44,747 nucleotides of DNA from an uncultured bacterium (lineage in GTDB: Bacteria; Bacillota; Clostridia; Lachnospirales; Lachnospiraceae), in the NCBI GenBank assembly GCA_947651225.1, contig CANSYK010000025.1, positions 1 to 44,747 of the forward strand. The letters run 5' to 3'. The position numbers and the translations under genes are program-made. A model generated the notes under the pieces. It searched no databases, had not been told where the DNA came from, and worked only from the letters and a program-made list of their open reading frames with translations. Positions 34,700 to 42,784 of the stretch are shown here, in pieces. Numbering within the stretch: position 1 is the stretch's first letter; the number at the start of each line of letters is the position of its first letter.

Positions 34700-35065
34700 A
34701 TGAGTACATATCAAAAACCGGTGGCAGCACAAATTGCCACAGAAGCAGAAGGTATTTACATGGCAAGTGGCGCAACAGAAGGTGATATTTCAGCAAAAGT
34801 TACTAAACAAAGTGAAGAAAGCTGGGGCGAGAGCGGACAGACCACCTTTAAAGTAGCATTAAAGGGGAAACTTAGTAATCGTATCAAACTGACTATTGTA
34901 TTTGATAAGGAAATTACCAATGCATGGGGTGGCGGCGGAAGCTGTGAAATTTCTTCACCAAAGGCAATCTTTGATATTTATAATCCTTCAGACAGTTTTG
35001 AGATTACCGCACAGGGAAAAACGGGCTTAGGTGTAACAGACAGCTATGTTGAAAATGTAAAATAA
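34700..35065 (+). CDS. Small beta-rich protein with a leader-like N-terminus, unrecognised
   Basis: A 121-residue protein that starts MSTYQKPVAAQIATEAEGIY and continues MASGATEGD. It has no hydrophobic signal peptide. The first 27 residues look like a leader (acidic, ending AEGIYMASG). The rest is beta-rich, with SWGESGQTTFKVALKGKL, ITNAWGGGGSCEI and SDSFEITAQGKTG. The spacing of tryptophans and glycines is reminiscent of the beta-sandwich of CBM2-type carbohydrate-binding modules, but this is only a resemblance. AAAGGAG nine bases upstream selects this ATG over a 70-codon open extension. A strong terminator closes it as a single-gene unit. Direct repeats lie on both sides. It might be a secreted or processed protein; no maturation gene is next to it. 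Confidence 0.7.
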   Translation: MSTYQKPVAAQIATEAEGIYMASGATEGDISAKVTKQSEESWGESGQTTFKVALKGKLSNRIKLTIVFDKEITNAWGGGGSCEISSPKAIFDIYNPSDSFEITAQGKTGLGVTDSYVENVK

Positions 35066-35075
35066 CAGGAAAAGG

Positions 35076-35099
35076 CGCTGCCAGATGGCAGCGTTTTTT
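35076..35099 (+). terminator. Terminator of the small gene
   Basis: CGCTGCC (35076-35082) and GGCAGCG (35087-35093) pair perfectly around AGAT, followed by TTTTTT. Confidence 0.9.
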
Positions 35100-35161
35100 A
35101 TTGTGTAGAAAATTACGACGCATGTTGTTTGTGAAGAACGCTGATTTTAGAAAATAATTAC

Positions 35162-35210
35162 CCTCTTACGTGCAAGCATGACAAGTTTGGCTATTTTTAA
35201 ACACGCTCTA
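35162..35210 (+). repeat. Direct repeat copy 2 joined to a repeat end (AAACACGCTCTA)
   Basis: The first 36 bases repeat the sequence at 34544-34579. They are followed directly by TAAACACGCTCTA, the outer end of the element family seen complete at 20464-20629. The joint suggests that both repeats are parts of one larger element family with different interiors. Confidence 0.7.
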
Positions 35211-35328
35211 TTCTTTTAGATTAAATACAAAAAAGTGTGAAATAATTTTGAAATCTGATATAAGGACAGAAAAAATACACGAAATCCTGGTTATAATGTT
35301 ATCAACACAGAAGCAGAGGAGGAAAGCC

Positions 35329-36039
35329 ATGAATTATCAGCAAATATTTGAACGGTATGAGATAAAATACCTGCTGACCATGCGGGAAAAGGAACTTATA
35401 TTAGAAACAATGAAACCATATATGCGGCTTGACAACTATGGACATTCCACAATCCGCAATGTTTATTTTGACACAGATACATTCCGTCTTATCAGGCGTT
35501 CTCTGGAAAAGCCTGTATACAAGGAAAAATTGCGTGTGCGCAGCTATAAGGCAACAAAAGAGGATGATGATGTTTTTGTAGAGTTAAAAAAGAAATATCA
35601 GTCTGTTGTTTATAAACGGAGACTTGTCCTTACAGAGTTACAAGTCATAGAATGTTTTCAAAAAGACCTTCCGCTGCCTGTCAATTCGCAGATTGCAGAT
35701 GAAATAGAATATTTTCGTAATTATTATAAGCCGTTGTATCCGAAGGTTTTTATTTCTTATGAGCGTGAAGCATATGAAATGATGGATGGCAGTGATTTTC
35801 GGGTGACATTTGATGAAAATATATTATACCGGGAAGATGATTTTTCATTTGCATCTGAAATTTATGGAATGCCTATTCTTAATGAGGGTGTGACTTTAAT
35901 GGAAATTAAGGCTCCAAGCGCTATTCCCCTTTGGATGAGCAGGCAGCTAACCGAAATGCAGTTATTTAAGACATCTTTTTCAAAATATGGATTGGCTTAT
36001 CAGGATATTTTTAAAAATGGAGGATTAAAATATGCTTAA
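35329..36039 (+). CDS. VTC-domain polyphosphate polymerase-like protein
   Basis: Cytosolic VTC-domain protein of 236 residues. In yeast Vtc4 this tunnel-shaped domain polymerises polyphosphate from ATP. The tunnel residues are visible: Lys13 (EIKY), Arg69/Arg71 (LRVRSY), Glu85/Lys87 (VELKKKY), Arg158 (FRVTFDENI), Glu192/Lys194 (LMEIKAP) and Lys219 (FSKYG). A catalytically competent enzyme is therefore likely. GAGGAGG six bases upstream fixes the ATG; a 27-codon extension is ignored. The stop overlaps the next gene (DUF4956) by eight bases. In other Firmicutes VTC and DUF4956 genes occur together, often with CotH-like genes, which are absent here. Polyphosphate synthesis is inferred, not shown. 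Confidence 0.88.
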   Translation: MNYQQIFERYEIKYLLTMREKELILETMKPYMRLDNYGHSTIRNVYFDTDTFRLIRRSLEKPVYKEKLRVRSYKATKEDDDVFVELKKKYQSVVYKRRLVLTELQVIECFQKDLPLPVNSQIADEIEYFRNYYKPLYPKVFISYEREAYEMMDGSDFRVTFDENILYREDDFSFASEIYGMPILNEGVTLMEIKAPSAIPLWMSRQLTEMQLFKTSFSKYGLAYQDIFKNGGLKYA

Positions 36040-36727
36040 TAATTTATTTCGTGGGATTTTTGATACCGATATGACGACAGTTATTTCTGTGACTGATTTT
36101 TTAATTTGTGTTGGAACTGCTTTAATAGCAGGCGCCATTTTAGCGGTTATGTATATGTATAAAACCCGTTATACGAAAAGCTTTGTGGCAACACTTGCGC
36201 TTCTTCCCGCTGTTGTTTGTGTTGTTATAATGATGGTAAATGGTAATGTAGGTGCGGGAGTTGCTGTTGCAGGAACTTTTAGTCTCGTTCGTTTTCGTTC
36301 CGTTCCTGGTACGGCAAAGGAAATCGGAGCAATATTCCTTGCTATGGGAACAGGACTTGTTGCAGGCATGGGATATATAGGATATACTCTGTTGGTCGCC
36401 GTTTTATTAGGGGCAATAGGTATGTTGTATAATCATTTTGATTTTGGTATGAAGAAAAAAATGTCATTATATAAAACACTTAATATTACGATACCAGAAG
36501 ATTTAGATTATAATGGTGTGTTTGATGAGATGTTAGAAGAATATACAACGGAATACGAATTAGCTCATGTTAAAACTACAAATATGGGGAGCCTTTTTAA
36601 ACTTACCTACAATATGATATTGAAAAATTCTAATCAGGAAAAAGAACTTATTGATAAGATTCGCTGCCGTAATGGAAATTTGGAAATAAGCATTTCAAGG
36701 CAGACAACAGAAAATGGAGAGCTTTAG
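36032..36727 (+). CDS. DUF4956 membrane protein
   Basis: Membrane protein of 231 residues. The N-terminal half has about four hydrophobic segments (near 18-42, 50-68, 72-90 and 95-130), including GNVGAGVAVAGTFSLVRFRSVPGTAKEIGAIFLAMGTGL, which is highly characteristic of DUF4956. The C-terminal 90 residues form a soluble domain (NITIPEDLDYNGVFDEMLEEY). GGAGG precedes the ATG, which overlaps the end of the VTC gene. The coupling suggests a membrane partner of the polymerase, perhaps for export or anchoring of its product. No biochemical function is established for the family. Confidence 0.88.
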   Translation: MLNNLFRGIFDTDMTTVISVTDFLICVGTALIAGAILAVMYMYKTRYTKSFVATLALLPAVVCVVIMMVNGNVGAGVAVAGTFSLVRFRSVPGTAKEIGAIFLAMGTGLVAGMGYIGYTLLVAVLLGAIGMLYNHFDFGMKKKMSLYKTLNITIPEDLDYNGVFDEMLEEYTTEYELAHVKTTNMGSLFKLTYNMILKNSNQEKELIDKIRCRNGNLEISISRQTTENGEL

Positions 36728-36749
36728 AAATGAAAAGGAGGAAATGCAT

Positions 36750-38710
36750 ATGAAGTTAAAAAACAGTTTTTTGTCAATTACGCTTATATCTGCTTTGCTT
36801 TTTACAGGATGTGGTAATACAAATGCAGGGAAGGATAGTGAAGATATAAGTAATAAAGAAGCATCTGATGCCACAGGGATAATGCTTCTTCTGGAAATTC
36901 AGTGAATAATTCAGCAGACAAAATCTCTGCTTCTGATGTGTTTTCGGACAGGGATTTAGAAACAGGATATGATGAAAGTTCTGCTGCTGTAATAAAATTG
37001 AGTGGAAAGAGCGCATCATGCGATTCGGACGCTGTAAAGGTAAGCGGCAGTAAAATTACGATTACAGATGAGGGGACTTATATTATTTCTGGTACGCTGC
37101 AAGATGGAATGGTAGTTGTAGATGCAGATAAATCCGATAAGATACAGATTGTTTTAAATGGTGTAACTATTTCTAATTCCACTTCTGCCGCTTTATATGT
37201 GTTAAAAGCAGATAAGGTTTTTATTACTACAGCAGAAAAATCGGAGAATACTCTTTCTAATGGTGGTACTTATAAGGCTATTGATGATAATAACATTGAT
37301 TCTGTTATTTATTCCAAAGAGGATCTGACACTGAATGGAAAGGGATGCCTGACGATAAATGCGGATGCAGGACATGGTATTGTTTCTAAAGACAGTCTTG
37401 TATTGACAAGCGGTGAATATAATATTACTGCTGAAAGTCATGGGCTTTCTGGTAAAGATGATGTGTCTGTTGCAGATGGAAATTACAAAATTGTTTCAGG
37501 CAAGGACGGAATTCATGCAGAAAATTCAGATGATGAAAGCTTAGGATTTGTATATATTTTAGATGGCACTTTTGATATTACATCTGAGGGGGATGGAATA
37601 AGCGGAGCTGCATTGGGGCAGATTGGAAATGGCAATTTTAAAATTAAGACAGGCGGAGGCTGTGAAGCAGCAGAGGTGAAGACAGAGCAGAATATGGGCG
37701 GTATGCGTAATGGTCATGAGCCAGGAATGAAGGACGCACGCAGGCCGGAACAGCAGGGAGACAGGCCAGATGCACCATCAGATGTACCGTCAGATACAAT
37801 ACCAGATACAACAGAAAGCAGTGATAGCACAGATACAGTCAGCATGAAGGGAGTTAAGGCAAGTGGGAATTTATATTTAGATGGTGGAGAATTTGAAATT
37901 GATTCTGAGGATGATTCTTTGCATTCTAACAGTAATATTTCTATTACAAAAGGAAACTATAAGCTGGCATCAGGTGATGATGCCATGCACGCTGATTCTG
38001 ATGTTGCCATTTCAGGCGGAACGATTGATATATCACATTGTTATGAGGGAATTGAAGGAAAGGCAATTAATATTTCAGGTGGTGATATTTCGCTTGTGTC
38101 AAGTGATGATGGATTAAATGCGAGTGGGGGAGCGGATGGCAGCGGTTACGGCGGACATGGTGATTCATTTGCATCTTCTGATGATGTATATATTTCCATT
38201 TCAGGTGGAACGATTTATATTACCGCTTCCGGTGACGGTGTTGATTCTAATGGCAATTTGACTATAAGCGGTGGGCAGACTTATGTTTCAGGACCTTCTA
38301 ATAGTGGTAATGGTGCACTTGATTATAATGGGGAAGCAAGTATTTCGGGCGGAATTTTTGCAGCATCAAGCGCCTCAGGCATGGCACAGAACTTTGGTTC
38401 ATCTTCTACACAGGGAGCAATGCTTGTTTCAACAGAAGCAGGAAATTCCGGTGATGAAATTTCTTTGGCTGATTCCGATGGAAATGTGCTTGTATCATGG
38501 AAGGCTGAAAAAGATTATTCATGTGTAAATATCAGTTGTCCAGAGTTGGTTAAGGGTGAAACTTATACGTTGACTGCAGGGGATACAGTAAGTGAAATTA
38601 CAATGTCTGACCTTATTTATGGAGAAGGAAATGAGGCAGGAAAAGGCGGTGGAAAAGGAGCTGGCGGCATGGGTGGCCGCAGAGGCAGCAAAGATATGAA
38701 GCAAACATGA
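36750..38710 (+). pseudogene. Carbohydrate-binding beta-helix lipoprotein (DUF4353/Cthe_2159-like), frameshifted
   Basis: The first 45 codons encode a lipoprotein signal (ALLFTGCGN, Cys21) after AAAGGAGG. The frame then stops at 36905. A second frame, open from 36902 to 38710, carries the rest: a long beta-helix with repeats such as ISGGTIDISHCYEGIEGKAI, SKDSLVLTSGEYNI and ASGDGVDSNGNLTISGG, a Pro/Asp/Ser linker and a Gly-rich basic tail (GKGGGKGAGGMGGRRG). A single lost base near GCCACAGGGATAATG would restore one frame (GGGGATAAT reads GDNASSGNS). Many DD/DSDD sites fit calcium binding as in Cthe_2159 adhesin-like proteins. The break could be mutation, phase variation or sequencing error. 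It is the third gene of the VTC operon. Confidence 0.75.
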
Positions 38711-38718
38711 AAGAGAAC

Positions 38719-38737
38719 AATTTTCAAACACGCTCTA
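38719..38737 (+). repeat. Solo end of the AATTTTCAAACACGCTCTA family
   Basis: All 19 bases match the right end of the element at 20464-20629 in the same orientation. It lies nine bases after the beta-helix gene stop and before its terminator. No left end is visible. Confidence 0.6.
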
Positions 38738-38751
38738 AGGCAATTTTTGTC

Positions 38752-38783
38752 AGCGCACCAGTGAAGTTGGTGCGCTTTTTTTT
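38752..38783 (+). terminator. Terminator of the VTC-DUF4956-lipoprotein operon
   Basis: AGCGCACCA (38752-38760) and TGGTGCGCT (38768-38776) are perfect complements with a 7-base loop, followed by eight T residues. Confidence 0.92.
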
Positions 38784-38932
38784 GGTTAGTAGAAAGGCTG
38801 CAAATCTTCCAAAAAGATTGACTGACAATAATTTTGATATATAATTACTAAATAGGAAAGTACGCAATAATTGGGAAAGGGTAAAATTTGATAGTCAAGG
38901 AATATCAGGTACAGAAAAAAACGGAGGTCAGA

Positions 38933-40600
38933 ATGGCGAGAGTAGTATCGGTTGGAACTCAGAATTTTGAAAAATTAATTTCTAATAACTGTTTTTATAT
39001 AGATAAGACTCTTTTCATCAAAGAGTGGTGGGAGAACGAAGATGAAGTTACTTTAATTACCAGGCCAAGACGATTTGGCAAGACACTGAATATGAATATG
39101 CTTGAGCGTTTCTGGAGTGTCGAATATAAGGGGCAGGGGGAAGTTTTTCAGAATCTTTTTATTTGGCAGGAGGAAAAATACAGAGAATTACAGGGAACAT
39201 ATCCAGTTATTTTTTTATCCTTTGCTGGTGTCAAGGAAACCAGTTATGATATGGCAGTTTACCGAATTTGCTTTTTTTTGCAGGAATTGTATATCAAATA
39301 TTATAATCTGTTGGACTCTGCTGTGCTGACAGATGGGGAAAAGCAGGTGTTTAGGAACATGACAGATGGGATAAAAGTTGAAGATGCACCGACAGCTTTG
39401 TACCAACTGTCAAAATATTTGTATCGCTATTATGGGAAAAAAGTGATTATTTTGTTGGATGAATATGATACGCCGATACAGGAGGCGTATGCAGGTGGGT
39501 ACTGGAAAGAAATAGTCTCATTTACAAGGACTTTATTTAATAATACTTTTAAAACTAATCCGTATTTGGAGCGTGCAGTAATGACAGGAATTACCAGAAT
39601 AAGCAAAGAATCTTTGTTTTCAGATTTAAATAACCTCAAGGTGGTTACTATGACCTCAAAAAAATATGCTTCCTGTTTTGGTTTTACAGAGACAGAGGTG
39701 TTTGCGGCGATGGACGAGTTTGGAATGAAAGATAAGGAAGAAGTAAGAAAATGGTATGATGGGTTTACAATAGGGGATTTAGAGGATATATACAATCCAT
39801 GGTCAATTATCAACCTATTGGATGAGGGAAAACTGAAATCTTATTGGGCAAATACAAGTTCTAATGAATTGGCTGGCAGTTTGATTAGGATGGGGGACAT
39901 AAACCTGAAAATGCAATTTGAGGAACTTTTGTCTGGCGGCACAATTGCGTGTAAAATTGATGAGGAAATTGTATTTCACCAGTTAGGGCAGAAGAGAAAT
40001 GCAGTTTGGAGTCTTTTGCTGGCAAGTGGTTATTTGAAAATTACAGAAATTAGAGATGATATTTACGAGATGGAGCTGACAAATTATGAAGTTAGGAAAA
40101 TGTTTGAAAATATGGTTAGTGACTGGTTTGGCGAAGATACTGTAAATTATAATGGTTTTCTAAAAGCTCTTTTAAGGGGAGATTTAGAGGAAATGAATGA
40201 ATATATGAACCGTTTTTCTTTGTCGATGTTCAGTTCTTTTGATGGAGGGACACATCCCTCGGAGCCGGCTGCTCCAGAACGCTTTTATCATGGCTTTGTA
40301 TTAGGGCTGCTTGTGGATCTTGCAGGCAGGTATAAGGTGACATCAAACAGGGAGAGCGGACTGGGGCGTTATGATGTGATGTTAAAGCCTTTAAATAAGG
40401 AGGATGATGGGATTATTTTGGAATTTAAGATTTATAACCCAAAGAAAGAGGCTGATTTAGAGGAAACTGTTCAGGCGGCATTGAAACAAATCGAAGAAAA
40501 AAGATATGAACAGGAGTTGCTGGATAGTGGTGTTAAGAAAAGTCATATTAGGAAATATGGTTTTGCATTTGCGGGCAAGAAGATTTTAATTGGAAAATAA
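38933..40600 (+). CDS. AAA-ATPase with C-terminal PD-(D/E)XK-type nuclease domain
   Basis: A 555-residue member of the AAA-ATPase-like/PDDEXK_9 two-domain family, abundant in gut Firmicutes. The N-terminal ATPase has NFEKLISNNCFYIDKTLFIKEWW, a modified Walker A RPRRFGKT (44-51) and Walker B KKVIILLDEYDTPIQEA. The C-terminal part has RYDVMLKPLNKEDDGIILEFKIYNP, giving the D...ExK order expected of a PD-(D/E)XK nuclease core. Function in cells is not known; links to mobile elements are often assumed. CGGAGG lies five bases upstream of this ATG, so a 15-codon extension is rejected. The HD-GYP gene follows on the same strand with a short gap. Confidence 0.88.
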   Translation: MARVVSVGTQNFEKLISNNCFYIDKTLFIKEWWENEDEVTLITRPRRFGKTLNMNMLERFWSVEYKGQGEVFQNLFIWQEEKYRELQGTYPVIFLSFAGVKETSYDMAVYRICFFLQELYIKYYNLLDSAVLTDGEKQVFRNMTDGIKVEDAPTALYQLSKYLYRYYGKKVIILLDEYDTPIQEAYAGGYWKEIVSFTRTLFNNTFKTNPYLERAVMTGITRISKESLFSDLNNLKVVTMTSKKYASCFGFTETEVFAAMDEFGMKDKEEVRKWYDGFTIGDLEDIYNPWSIINLLDEGKLKSYWANTSSNELAGSLIRMGDINLKMQFEELLSGGTIACKIDEEIVFHQLGQKRNAVWSLLLASGYLKITEIRDDIYEMELTNYEVRKMFENMVSDWFGEDTVNYNGFLKALLRGDLEEMNEYMNRFSLSMFSSFDGGTHPSEPAAPERFYHGFVLGLLVDLAGRYKVTSNRESGLGRYDVMLKPLNKEDDGIILEFKIYNPKKEADLEETVQAALKQIEEKRYEQELLDSGVKKSHIRKYGFAFAGKKILIGK

Positions 40601-40647
40601 AAAAGACATTGCTATGTGGCAAAGGATTTGAAGAAGTGGAGGAAAAA

Positions 40648-41286
40648 ATGGGGGAATTAGAAAGAATGCGTGGCAAGGCAGAGGATGCAGAGCGGAAGGT
40701 AGAGCGTTTGTCAGAGCAGATTATGAAGGCATTGGCAAGCACGATTGATGCAAAAGATAAGTATACGAATGGGCATTCCTTCCGGGTTGCAGAGTATTCA
40801 GAGGAGATGCTGCGTCGGGCGGGTGGTTCGGTTAAGGAGCAGGAGGAGCTCTATTATATGGGGTTATTACATGATATTGGAAAGATAGGAATTCCAGATG
40901 AAATTATCCGCAAAACTTCTGGCCTGACTGAGAAAGAATATACATTAATTAAGTCACATCCAGTCATTGGATATAATATTTTAAAAAATATATCAGAAAT
41001 TCCTGATCTTGCGGTCGGGGCAAGATGGCACCATGAGAAATATGATGGCACTGGTTATCCAGATGGGTTAAAGGGCGAAGAGATACCACTTATGGCGAGA
41101 ATTATTGCGGTTGCGGATGCTTATGATGCAATGGCTTCCAGAAGAAGTTACCGGGATGTCCTGCCACAGCAGGTAGTGAGAAATGAGTTGGAAATGGGAA
41201 AGGGAAAACAGTTTGATCCATATTATGCGGATATTATGATTGCTATGATTGATGATGATATGGGGTATCAGATGCGTGAGATGTAA
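40648..41286 (+). CDS. HD-GYP domain phosphodiesterase
   Basis: Cytosolic 212-residue protein with a short coiled-coil N-terminus (1-28) and a full HD-GYP domain. It has HDIGKIGIPDEII (HD at 75-76), HPVIGY and HHEKYDGTGYPDGLKGEEIP (128-147, GYP at 136-138). The family degrades cyclic di-GMP, in balance with GGDEF cyclases such as the one at 18.4 kb. It has no receiver or membrane sensor domain, so activity would depend on the coiled coil or a partner. GGAGG five bases before this ATG decides the start; an in-frame TTG 13 codons upstream has no ribosome site. Confidence 0.9.
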   Translation: MGELERMRGKAEDAERKVERLSEQIMKALASTIDAKDKYTNGHSFRVAEYSEEMLRRAGGSVKEQEELYYMGLLHDIGKIGIPDEIIRKTSGLTEKEYTLIKSHPVIGYNILKNISEIPDLAVGARWHHEKYDGTGYPDGLKGEEIPLMARIIAVADAYDAMASRRSYRDVLPQQVVRNELEMGKGKQFDPYYADIMIAMIDDDMGYQMREM

Positions 41287-41380
41287 GTGAAGTTATGGAA
41301 GATGGACGCAAAAGACCAGACTGTATAGGATAGATTGAGGTGTAACAGCGGATTGCGTTAGGCAGAGGAGTGAGAATGGT

Positions 41381-42727
41381 ATGGACAAGGAAAAGTTGTT
41401 ATTTTCTAATCGGGATTTATGGAAATTAATTATGCCAATGATACTGGAGCAGATGCTTGCAGTTCTTGTAGGGTTTGCAGATACGGTTATGGTTGCAAGT
41501 GTAGGGGAATCTGCGGTTGCAAGTGTATCTTTGGTGGATAATATCAATATTTTGCTGATTAGTGTTTTTGCGGCGCTGGCAACAGGCGGAGCGGTTGTTG
41601 CGGGACAGTTTATGGGGCATGGGGATGACAAAAAGGCGTGTCAGGCGGGCGAGCAGCTTGTGATTTTTATGGTGTTTTTTTCTGTGATAATTATGGCCCT
41701 GTTATATCTTTGCAAGGGCTTTGTGCTAAATGTCGTTTTTGGAAAGATTGAACCAGAAGTAATGGAATATGCTGATACATATTTGATGATTGTAACGGCA
41801 TCGATTCCTTTTATTGCGCTTTATAATTGCGGTGCCGCAATTTTTCGTGTACAGGGCAATTCGATGATTTCCATGCTGGTTTCCCTTCTGATGAATGCAA
41901 TCAACGTGGCAGGAAATGCGATTCTTATTTTTGGATTTCATTGCAAGGTAGAAGGTGTAGCCATTCCAACTTTGGTTTCCCGGGCCATTGCTGCAGTTGT
42001 TATTGTACTATTGATGCGCAGACAGGATTTGAAAATACATCTTAGCAGACCATTTCGTTTTCGGCTGGATGGAAATATGATTCGAAGAATTCTTCAGATT
42101 GGCATTCCGAACGGAGTGGAAAACAGCATGTTCCAATTGGGAAAAATTGTGTTGTTAAGTCTGATTTCCAGTTTTGGAACAGTTGCTATTACAGCAAATG
42201 CGGTCAGCAATGCAGTCGCTGCTTTTGCTATTTTGCCGGGGCAGTCTTTGGGAATGGCTTTGGTTACGGTTGTGAGCCAGTGCGTAGGGGCAAGGGATTA
42301 TAAGCAGGTGAGATATTATACGAAAAAACTGATGATATTTACCTATGTGGCAATGGCATTTACCAATATGGTTATTGCGTTTGGAATTCCAGTAATTAAT
42401 CAGGCATATCAGCTTTCCACAGATACGGCTGCACTTACCAGACAGATTTTGATTCTCCACAGTATTTGTGCAATCGTAATCTGGCCGGTTTCTTTTACAT
42501 TGCCAAATACACTTCGGGCGGCAAGTGATGCAAAATACACTATGATGATTAGTCTTTTGTCTATGTGGTTATGCAGAATTATCTTAGGATTTTTGCTTGG
42601 GAAATATGCAGGTATGGGGCTTTTTGGGATTTGGGTTGCTATGATTATTGACTGGTGCGTGAGAAGTGTTTTTTTCTGTGTGCGCTATGGAAGGGGGAAA
42701 TGGGAAGAACAGAAGATTGTTTTTTAA
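41381..42727 (+). CDS. MATE family efflux transporter
   Basis: A 448-residue polytopic inner-membrane protein with about 12 hydrophobic segments in two similar halves. The start LWKLIMPMILEQMLAVLVGFADTVMVASVGESAVASVSLVDNI is the classic MATE N-terminus. NPIFL-like helical repeats follow, with IPNGVENSMFQLGKIV in the second half. It would expel cationic drugs or metabolites using Na+ or H+ gradients; the substrate is not predictable. AGAGGAG lies upstream. A GC-rich hairpin follows the stop and separates it from the converging capA-like gene. Confidence 0.93.
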   Translation: MDKEKLLFSNRDLWKLIMPMILEQMLAVLVGFADTVMVASVGESAVASVSLVDNINILLISVFAALATGGAVVAGQFMGHGDDKKACQAGEQLVIFMVFFSVIIMALLYLCKGFVLNVVFGKIEPEVMEYADTYLMIVTASIPFIALYNCGAAIFRVQGNSMISMLVSLLMNAINVAGNAILIFGFHCKVEGVAIPTLVSRAIAAVVIVLLMRRQDLKIHLSRPFRFRLDGNMIRRILQIGIPNGVENSMFQLGKIVLLSLISSFGTVAITANAVSNAVAAFAILPGQSLGMALVTVVSQCVGARDYKQVRYYTKKLMIFTYVAMAFTNMVIAFGIPVINQAYQLSTDTAALTRQILILHSICAIVIWPVSFTLPNTLRAASDAKYTMMISLLSMWLCRIILGFLLGKYAGMGLFGIWVAMIIDWCVRSVFFCVRYGRGKWEEQKIVF

Positions 42728-42740
42728 GGTATTCAAATTT

Positions 42741-42764
42741 GCCCTGCCGATTTAGTGGCAGGGC
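42741..42764. terminator. Hairpin between converging genes
   Basis: GCCCTGCC (42741-42748) and GGCAGGGC (42757-42764) are perfect complements with an 8-base loop, between the MATE stop and the end of the minus-strand lipoprotein gene. The T-tract is weak on both sides. Confidence 0.6.
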
Positions 42765-42784
42765 ATGGGAAAGCTTTGCTTTTA

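Noticed and set aside
40609-40647. TTG start for the HD-GYP gene 13 codons upstream
   Set aside because: There is no ribosome site before it, while GGAGG lies five bases before the internal ATG.
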